Shown here in pieces: positions 58,211 through 64,000 of a stretch of DNA of 64,000 nt. Every line of letters begins with the position of its first letter. Within the stretch, counting starts at the first letter, position 1. The notes below the pieces were generated by a model. That model was given only the letters and a program-made list of their open reading frames with translations, did no database searches and had not been told where the DNA came from. The position numbers were made by a program, and so were the translations under genes. Location: contig NZ_JASVDS010000001.1 of assembly GCF_030285365.1 (NCBI RefSeq), positions 620,001 to 684,000 of the forward strand, given 5' to 3'. Source of the DNA: Roseateles subflavus. Lineage in GTDB: Bacteria; Pseudomonadota; Gammaproteobacteria; Burkholderiales; Burkholderiaceae_C.

Positions 58211-60028
58211 ATGAAACGCTCCTACTGGGCTCTGCTGCTGAGCCTGTGCTGTCTCGTGTCCCTCGCGGTCCTGTGGCCCGGCCGCACCGCCGAATTCCTC
58301 TTTGACGACCATCCGAACATTGTCGACAACGCCAAGGTGCACCTGTCGGAGTTCAGCTGGTCGGCCGTGAAGCGCGCCACCTTCAGCTACGAACCTGGCC
58401 ATGGATCGCGGCCGCTGGCCATGCTCAGCTTCGCCCTGGACCACCTGCGCGCCGGCCTGGATGCAACGGCCTTCAGGGACACCAATCTGCTGCTGCATGG
58501 GCTGACCGTCCTGGCGGTGGCGGCGATGGTCCGCCGGCTGCTGCTGGTGGCCCAATGGGCGCCGCGGCGCGCGGAGGTGGTGGCGCTCGTCGTCGCGTTC
58601 GCGTGGGGCGCGCACCCGCTGCAGGTGTCGTCCGTGCTGTACGTGGTGCAGCGAATGCAGACGTTAGGCACCTTCTTCGTGGTGCTGGGCCTGTGGTCCT
58701 ACCTGAATGCCCGATCGGCCCAGATCGATGGCCGGCCCAGCCTGCGCTACTGGATCTTCGCAGCAGCGAGCGGCGTGCTCGGGCTGCTGTGCAAGGAGGA
58801 TGTGCTCCTGCTGCCCGGCTACACCTGGATCCTGGAGTTGACGGTGCTTCAGTTCCGGGCCAGCGATCCCGCGGTGGCGGCGCGCTGGCGCCGGGGCTAT
58901 CAGCTGCTGGTGGGCCTGGGTGCCGCGGCCTTCCTGCTGCTCGTCGTCCCCCGCTACTGGACCTCCGAGCCCTACGCCTGGCGCAATTTCTCGAGCCTCG
59001 AACGGCTGCTGACCGAAGCGCGCATCCTGGTCATGTACCTGGGGCAGATGCTGTGGCCGCTGCCGCAGAGCATGCCGTTCTACTACGACCAGCTGGAGCC
59101 GTCGCGCGGTCTGCTGAGTCCTCCCACGACGCTGCTGTCGTTGCTGCTGCTGGCGGCTCTGCTGGGCCTGGCGTGGGCCCTGCGGGCGCGCCGGCCCGTG
59201 TTCGCGGCCGGGGTGATGCTCTTCTTCATGGGCCACTTCCTCACGAGCAATGTGCTCAATCTCGAGCTGGCCTTCGAGCACCGCAACCACTTCCCTCTGA
59301 TCGGCTTCCTGCTGGCGCTGGCGGACGGGGCCTGCCTCCTGGCGGACCGCCTCAAGCCGTCCCGTGGCGTGGCCGCCATCCTGGTCGCTGCGCTGATGGC
59401 CACGCTGTGCACGCTGACGTACATCCGGGCCAGCATCTGGGGATCGTCGTTCCAGTTCGCGCTTCAGGGGCCGGACTGGGCGCCCCAGTCCGGGCGGGCC
59501 TGGCAGCTGCTGTGCAAGACCTACTACCTGCGCAGCGGAGGGGAGACGGACCATCCCATGTTCAGCCTGGCCGTGAACAGCTGCCAGAAGGCCGCCGATC
59601 TGCACGACGAGCTGATTGCGCTGGCGGACCTGATCACGCTCAAGACCATGCAGGGGGCGAAGCCCGACGCCGACTGGGAGACTCTGGTGCACCGGATCGA
59701 GCATGCCAGCTTCTCTCCGGAGGGCCGGGATGTGCTCTGGATCATGATCGGCAACGCCAGCAAGGGGGTGGACCTGGACTCCCACCAGCTGGTGCGGGTG
59801 GCTATGGCCTATGCCGCACGGTTCGACCTCACCGGTGTCGAGCTGGCCAATCTGGCGAACTACATCCTCTATCAGTCGAAGGAGCCGGAGAAGGCCTACG
59901 ACTACTACCTGAAGGCCTTGCGGCGGGTTCCTGCGGGCGACCCGATGATCGAGGCCGTGCTGCGCGATCTTGCCGATCACGGCATGAAAGAATGGGCGGA
60001 TCGCCTGCGCAAGGACCTGGCAGGCTGA
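58211..60028 (+). CDS. GT-C-like multi-spanning membrane protein, candidate pilin/glycan transferase
   Basis: A 605-residue membrane protein with about 10-11 hydrophobic segments in the first 410 residues, then a soluble helical, TPR-like part (about 430-605). The first periplasmic loop after helix 1 contains EFLFDDHPNIVDN (28-40) with Asp32-Asp33, the position of the acidic catalytic motif in GT-C transferases such as PMT/TMTC-like enzymes. Such enzymes move a sugar from polyprenol phosphate onto protein or glycan. The gene begins 2 bp behind pilin 2 and is followed by a polyprenol-phosphate glycosyltransferase-like gene, so a pilin-glycosylation role is suggested by context. Not a match to PglL/Wzy-C by eye. 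Confidence 0.6.
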   Translation: MKRSYWALLLSLCCLVSLAVLWPGRTAEFLFDDHPNIVDNAKVHLSEFSWSAVKRATFSYEPGHGSRPLAMLSFALDHLRAGLDATAFRDTNLLLHGLTVLAVAAMVRRLLLVAQWAPRRAEVVALVVAFAWGAHPLQVSSVLYVVQRMQTLGTFFVVLGLWSYLNARSAQIDGRPSLRYWIFAAASGVLGLLCKEDVLLLPGYTWILELTVLQFRASDPAVAARWRRGYQLLVGLGAAAFLLLVVPRYWTSEPYAWRNFSSLERLLTEARILVMYLGQMLWPLPQSMPFYYDQLEPSRGLLSPPTTLLSLLLLAALLGLAWALRARRPVFAAGVMLFFMGHFLTSNVLNLELAFEHRNHFPLIGFLLALADGACLLADRLKPSRGVAAILVAALMATLCTLTYIRASIWGSSFQFALQGPDWAPQSGRAWQLLCKTYYLRSGGETDHPMFSLAVNSCQKAADLHDELIALADLITLKTMQGAKPDADWETLVHRIEHASFSPEGRDVLWIMIGNASKGVDLDSHQLVRVAMAYAARFDLTGVELANLANYILYQSKEPEKAYDYYLKALRRVPAGDPMIEAVLRDLADHGMKEWADRLRKDLAG

Positions 60029-60078
60029 CGCCGCCCGGGCAGGCTGCCCCATGATGTACCGGATGCCTTGTGAGCCCC

Positions 60079-60936
60079 ATGATGACCCGCCTCAGTGTCG
60101 TATTGCCCGCCAAGAATGAAGCTGCCGCCGTCGGCGCGACCGTCGCCCGGCTGCGCGCGCTGCTGCCCGAGGCCGAGGTGGTGGTCGTGAACGACGGTTC
60201 CTCGGACGCCACGGCGGTGGTCGCCACGGAGGCCGGGGCCCGGGTGGTCAGCCACCCCTACAGCAAGGGCAACGGCGCCGCGATCAAGACGGGCGCCCGC
60301 GCGGCCGGCGGCGACGTGATCGTGTTCATGGATGCCGACGGTCAGCACGACCCGGCGGACATCCCCCGTCTCCTGGCGCTCATCGAAGCCGGGCATGACC
60401 TCGTCGTGGGGGCCCGCCAGAAGGGCTCGCAGGCCAGCGTGGGCCGCGGGCTGGCGAACGGCTTCTACAACCGCCTGGCCAGCTGGATGACCGGCCATCG
60501 GGTGGAGGACCTCACCTCCGGCTTCCGGGCCGTGCGCGCCGACAAGTTCCGCGAGTTCCTCTACCTGCTGCCCAATGGCTTCTCCTACCCGACCACGAGC
60601 ACCATGGCCTTCTTCCGGGCCGGCTACTCGGTGGCCTACGTGCCCATCCACGCGGCACGCCGCATCGGGCAGAGCCACATCCGTCTGCTGCGCGACGGGA
60701 CGCGCTTCCTGCTGATCATCTTCAAGATCGGCACGCTGTTCTCGCCGCTGAAGATCTTCGCGCCCATCGCGCTGGTGCTGTTCTCGCTGGCCTCGTTCTG
60801 GTACGGCTGGACGTGGGTGCACACCGGCCGGTTCACCAACATGAGCGCGCTGCTGTACACGGGCAGCGTGATGGTGTTTCTGATGGGGCTGATCTCCGAG
60901 CAGATCACCGCGCTGATGTACCGCGGGCGCGACTGA
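60079..60936 (+). CDS. Family 2 glycosyltransferase (polyprenol-phosphate type)
   Basis: A 285-residue enzyme. GT-A domain (about 3-210): LSVVLPAKNEAAAVGATV, VVVVNDGSSDATAV, the metal-binding VFMDADGQHDPAD and SGFRAVRADKF. Two C-terminal membrane helices (about 225-250 and 258-280) anchor it, as in DPM1/ArnC/GtrB-like enzymes that transfer sugar from a nucleotide to undecaprenyl phosphate. It would supply the lipid-linked donor for a GT-C transferase, such as the upstream protein. Start options are GTG 60070, ATG 60079 and ATG 60082; 60079 is used. Confidence 0.9.
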   Translation: MMTRLSVVLPAKNEAAAVGATVARLRALLPEAEVVVVNDGSSDATAVVATEAGARVVSHPYSKGNGAAIKTGARAAGGDVIVFMDADGQHDPADIPRLLALIEAGHDLVVGARQKGSQASVGRGLANGFYNRLASWMTGHRVEDLTSGFRAVRADKFREFLYLLPNGFSYPTTSTMAFFRAGYSVAYVPIHAARRIGQSHIRLLRDGTRFLLIIFKIGTLFSPLKIFAPIALVLFSLASFWYGWTWVHTGRFTNMSALLYTGSVMVFLMGLISEQITALMYRGRD

Positions 60937-61003
60937 ATGCCGCCAGGCATCGCCGCCCCGGATGACCCCCACCCTTGACCGCTGACACGACAGGGCCCTG
61001 ATC

Positions 61004-62161
61004 ATGGATGCCAAGAAGTTCCTCGTTTTCGGTTCTCCCGCCATCGGCGAGGACGAGATCACCGAGCTCAATGCCTGCCTGCAATCCGGCTGGCTGGGCA
61101 CCGGTCCGCGCGTCGCGCAGTTCGAGCAGGACTTCGCCCGCTACAAGGGCGTGCCGGCCTCCCAGGTGGCCGCCGTCAACTCCTGCACGGCGGCCCTGCA
61201 CGTCAGCATGGTCGCGGCCCGGCTGCCACCCGGCGCGGAAGTCATCACGACGCCGCTGACCTTCTGCGCCACGGTGAACGCCATCATCCACGCGGGTCTC
61301 ACGCCGGTGCTGGCCGACGTGGATCCGGTGACGATGAACATCGACCCGGCGGCCATCGAGGCGGCCATCACGCCGCGCACCGCGGCCATCCTGCCGGTCC
61401 ACTTCGCCGGGCGCTCCTGTGACATGGACCCCATCCTCGCGATCGCCCGCAAGCACCAGCTCGTGGTCATCGAGGACTGCGCCCACGCGATCGAGACCGA
61501 GTACCACGGCCGCAAGGCCGGCACGCATGGCGACTTCGGCTGCTTCAGCTTCTACGTGACCAAGAACGTGGTGACGGGCGAGGGCGGCATGATCCTGGGC
61601 GGGAATGCCGAGCAGATCGCGCGTGCCAAGGTCCTGGCCCTGCACGGGATGAGCAAGGACGCCTGGCATCGCTTCGGCGACAAGGGCTACCGCCACTACC
61701 AGGTCGTCGAGTGCGGCTTCAAGTACAACATGATGGACATGCAGGCCGCGCTGGGCATCCACCAGCTGGCGCGCGTCGATGTCAGCTGGGAGCGCCGGCA
61801 GGTGGTCTGGGACCGCTACATGCAGGCCTTCGCGGACCTGCCGATCGGCCTGCCTGCGGCGCCCGAGCCGGACACGCGGCACGGCTACCACCTCTTCACG
61901 ATCCTGGTCGATGCGGCGCGATGCCGGCTGTCCCGCGACGAGTTCCTGGATGCCATGAACGGTGCCGGGATCGGCACCGGCGTCCACTACCTCTCCATCC
62001 CCGAGCATCCGTACTACCAGGACCGCTTCGGATGGCGCCCGGAGCAGTGGCCGCATGCCATGGCCATCGGCCGCCAGACGGTCAGCCTGCCGCTGTCGGC
62101 CAAGCTGAGCGACGAGGACGTGGAGCGCATCATCGCGACGGTGCGCGAGCTCCTGGGCTGA
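61004..62161 (+). CDS. DegT/DnrJ/EryC1/StrS-family sugar aminotransferase
   Basis: A 385-residue PLP enzyme. Motifs: LGTGPRVAQFEQDFA, VNSCTAALHVSM, PLTFCATVNAIIHAG, IEDCAHAIETEYHGRKAGTHGDFGCFSFYVTKNVVTGEGGM with the Schiff-base Lys in VTKNVV (about 187), and FKYNMMDMQAALG. It makes amino-deoxy sugar nucleotides from keto-sugars using glutamate. It fits surface-glycan or pilin-glycan synthesis with the preceding glycosyltransferase. It overlaps the tail of the convergent GT4 gene by 32 bp. Confidence 0.9.
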   Translation: MDAKKFLVFGSPAIGEDEITELNACLQSGWLGTGPRVAQFEQDFARYKGVPASQVAAVNSCTAALHVSMVAARLPPGAEVITTPLTFCATVNAIIHAGLTPVLADVDPVTMNIDPAAIEAAITPRTAAILPVHFAGRSCDMDPILAIARKHQLVVIEDCAHAIETEYHGRKAGTHGDFGCFSFYVTKNVVTGEGGMILGGNAEQIARAKVLALHGMSKDAWHRFGDKGYRHYQVVECGFKYNMMDMQAALGIHQLARVDVSWERRQVVWDRYMQAFADLPIGLPAAPEPDTRHGYHLFTILVDAARCRLSRDEFLDAMNGAGIGTGVHYLSIPEHPYYQDRFGWRPEQWPHAMAIGRQTVSLPLSAKLSDEDVERIIATVRELLG

Positions 62162-63200
62162 GCTGATCCAGGACCGTCTGCGCACTGCGGGCCATGCGGT
62201 CCGGGTCGCGCAGCCGCTGCGCCGTGCGGTCCGCCCGCGCGACGGCGCCGGCATAGTCTCGCCGCAGATCGGCCACGCACGCCGCCAGCCCGCGGATGTC
62301 GCCGGGCGCATACAGGCCGCAGCGAGGCCCCTCGGGGCCGCGGGTCAGCGCGCGGTACATGGGCAGGTCGGCGGTCACCACGGGAATGCCGGCGGTCATG
62401 GCCTCCAGCAGGGAGGTCGGCACGAACACCGCGTGGTTGACGTGGTAGGGGAAGACGAAGGCATCGAAGGCGCTGAAGACCTCGCCCGCATCCACGCTCT
62501 GCATCAGATGCACGGTCAGCCGCGGGCAGTGCTGCGCGACCAGCGCCTGCAGGCGAGCCCGCATGCCGGCGTCACGCAGGAAGGGGATGGCCACCGTGAG
62601 CTCGAAGCCGTCGCCGGCGATGGCGTCGCCGGCCTGCAGCAGGTCCATCAGGCCCCGCTCATGCAGGACGCCGTGCAGCGCGTCCTCGGTGGGGTGCTGG
62701 TAGCCGCACAGGAACAGCAGCCGGCGCGGCGTGTCCTGCAAGACCCGCCAGGGCTGGATCCGGCGCGAGATGGCCAGCTCCACCGCCGTGATGCGACCCT
62801 GCGCGGCGCCGACGGCCAGACAGGGGGCGAAGTGGCGGTCGATGTGGTCGAGCGACAGGCCGGCGCAGCTGTAGAACAGGGGCACGGTGGGAACGCCGTG
62901 CAGACGCCCGATCGCCGCCGCCGCGCGCAGGAGGAGCTCGTTGGCCCAGCGGCGCGCGCCGGTGAAGGTGCCGTAGGGGAAGACGATCACGCCGTCCGGG
63001 CGCTGAGGGCTGGCGCAGCGCTGGCGCAGCTGGCGCAGGCACTGGAGGATGGCCCGCATCCCGCCGGCCTCGCGGTCGCCCTTGAGAACCTCCACCTGCA
63101 GCCCCGACGCGCGCAGCTGTGCCGCTAGGTCCGTCACGTAGAGCTTGCGGCCCTCGGTCAGCGGCTCCCAGACGCCCGGTGCCAGCAGCACGACGCGCAC
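62130..63200 (-). CDS. GT4-type glycosyltransferase
   Basis: A 356-residue GT-B-fold enzyme. Start VRVVLLAPGVWEPLTEGRKLYVTD, then a C-terminal donor-binding half with FVFPYHVNHAVFVPTSLLEAMTAGIPVVTADLP (about 255-290), the usual GT4 Glu-containing motif. It probably adds one sugar to a glycan. GTG 63200 is chosen (CAGGA at good distance, domain begins there). A TTG at 63242 that overlaps the methyltransferase stop is an alternative. It follows the methyltransferase gene closely on the minus strand. Confidence 0.8.
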   Translation of the reverse strand: MRVVLLAPGVWEPLTEGRKLYVTDLAAQLRASGLQVEVLKGDREAGGMRAILQCLRQLRQRCASPQRPDGVIVFPYGTFTGARRWANELLLRAAAAIGRLHGVPTVPLFYSCAGLSLDHIDRHFAPCLAVGAAQGRITAVELAISRRIQPWRVLQDTPRRLLFLCGYQHPTEDALHGVLHERGLMDLLQAGDAIAGDGFELTVAIPFLRDAGMRARLQALVAQHCPRLTVHLMQSVDAGEVFSAFDAFVFPYHVNHAVFVPTSLLEAMTAGIPVVTADLPMYRALTRGPEGPRCGLYAPGDIRGLAACVADLRRDYAGAVARADRTAQRLRDPDRMARSAQTVLDQLSPGARAPSR

Positions 63201-63238
63201 CAGGTCCTGCGCCGTGCCTGGCGTCTTGCCGACGGCGC

Positions 63239-63961
63239 TCAAGGCTTGCGCGCAGCCATCAGGAACTGCTCCGAGAGCTGCGGCAGGCGCTTGCCCAGCC
63301 ACACGGCCATGCCGACCTGCCATCGAAGCGGCAGCCACAGCAGCGGCAGCATCAGGAAGTTGCCCAGGCCGCGGGTGGCCACGGGGCGCAGCCCCAGGTC
63401 CTCCAGGGTCTTGCGGGCGAACGCGAGGTCCACCCGGTAGTCGTTCTCCGGGCGCTTGCGGGCGAGGTAGCGGTAGAGGGCGATCGGCAGCCAGAACAGC
63501 CGGCGGGCGTCGGAGCTGTAGAAGTCCACGACCAGCAGCCCGCCCGGACGCAGCACGCGTGCCATCTCCGCGATGAACGCGGCCTGCCGATCGGGTTCGA
63601 ACAGATGCAGGAAGCGAGCGCTGGCCACGATGTCGAAGGCGTGGTCGGGATAGGGCAGCCGGGAGGCGTCCCCGACGGCGTAGGTGATCCGGCTGTCGTG
63701 GGCGTGGCGCTTGCGGGATTCCTCCAGCATGCCGGGCGTCAGGTCGATGGCCACCACCTGCTGCCCGAACTTGGCCAGTGCCGGCAGCAGCTGCCCGGTG
63801 CCCGAGGCCACGTCCAGCACCTGCTGTGCGGGCTCGAGGACTTCGTCCAGAGTCTTCAGATGGGCGGCGCGGAAGAGCCGGCCGTACGGGGAGCCGTAGC
63901 GGGTGGCCTCGTAGCCCGTGGCTTCCTGGGTGTAGAAGCTTCTATGGTCGTTCTTTTCCAC
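63239..63961 (-). CDS. SAM-dependent methyltransferase (class I)
   Basis: A 240-residue methyltransferase. SAM-binding motif I LDVASGTGQLLPALAKFG (about 47-64), acidic motif VVAIDLTPGM (about 67), and the later DIVASARFLHLFEPDRQ and RPGGLLVVDFYS. It is of the UbiE/Coq5-like methyltransferase fold. The substrate may be a sugar or lipid in the same glycan pathway. GTG 63961 is preferred over TTG 63967 because AAGGA lies 8 bp ahead. Its stop overlaps the TTG alternative start of the next gene. Confidence 0.85.
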   Translation of the reverse strand: MEKNDHRSFYTQEATGYEATRYGSPYGRLFRAAHLKTLDEVLEPAQQVLDVASGTGQLLPALAKFGQQVVAIDLTPGMLEESRKRHAHDSRITYAVGDASRLPYPDHAFDIVASARFLHLFEPDRQAAFIAEMARVLRPGGLLVVDFYSSDARRLFWLPIALYRYLARKRPENDYRVDLAFARKTLEDLGLRPVATRGLGNFLMLPLLWLPLRWQVGMAVWLGKRLPQLSEQFLMAARKP

Positions 63962-64000
63962 TGCCAATGTCCTTCAGCTTGCGCAGGATCCCGACGAGGC
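63942..64000 (-). CDS. Partial gene running off the window edge
   Basis: On the minus strand the last 59 bases contain an open frame ending in TAG at 63942, with the C-terminus reading LVGILRKLKDIGSGKERP. It overlaps the methyltransferase start by 20 bp. A basic, amphipathic tail such as LRKLKDIG is common at the ends of membrane-bound glycosyltransferases, but 18 residues are not enough to name it. Confidence 0.3.
   Translation of the reverse strand, partial: LVGILRKLKDIGSGKERP

Overview
The window is GC-rich, densely coded DNA from a bacterial chromosome. The gene set (gatCAB beside mreBCD-mrdAB, recA with a detached recX, sucCD followed by two TerC-family genes, sigma-54-driven type IV pilin genes, TctD/TctE-type two-component genes) fits a betaproteobacterium of the order Burkholderiales, most likely a Rubrivivax/Roseateles/Leptothrix-like lineage. 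This is inferred from protein content and gene order, not from a marker-gene search. No rRNA, tRNA, CRISPR array, transposase or prophage was recognised.

Region by region. 0.1-8.2 kb is accessory: a GreA/B-like factor, a DUF4275 protein, a lipase-like lipoprotein divergent from a secreted coiled-coil protein and a trypsin-like protease, an HAF-repeat secreted protein and a YceI protein. 8.3-14.9 kb holds a GlxA-type regulator divergent from a DJ-1/aminotransferase pair, then an NAD-salvage module (pncB, a nicotinamidase and a divergent NrtR-like Nudix regulator). 15.0-22 kb holds a GAF-GGDEF diguanylate cyclase, a MerR regulator facing a DUF2938/flavodoxin/DUF2798 operon across a classic 19-bp-spacer promoter, an MBL hydrolase, a solute-binding protein and a POT peptide transporter. 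22-26 kb is a metal-resistance module: a CadA/ZntA-type ATPase with a His-Glu repeat tail, a divergent CadR/PbrR-like regulator and an HPP-CBS membrane protein. 26-33.6 kb holds a large nine-repeat lipoprotein, exonuclease III, a TonB-dependent receptor, pyrE and a DUF4124 protein.

33.6-56.8 kb is mostly conserved core: gatB-gatA-gatC (minus strand), mreB-mreC-mreD-mrdA-rodA (cell elongation), a TctE/TctD-like two-component pair, LexA-regulated recA, an NTF2-like protein, a RecX with a very large insertion, a DUF2889 protein, sucC-sucD, two tandem TerC/YjbE proteins, then a Ser/Thr kinase, PP2C phosphatase, double-FHA protein and MBL phosphodiesterase-like enzyme.

56.9-64 kb is the most interesting part. 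A sigma-54 promoter preceded by two identical, evenly spaced dyads drives a type IV pilin gene. A second divergent pilin, a multi-spanning GT-C-like membrane protein, a polyprenol-phosphate-type glycosyltransferase and a sugar aminotransferase follow on the same strand. A GT4-type glycosyltransferase and a methyltransferase lie convergent. The layout suggests a pilin- or surface-glycosylation locus whose transferase is encoded 2 bp behind the second pilin; this is an inference from context.
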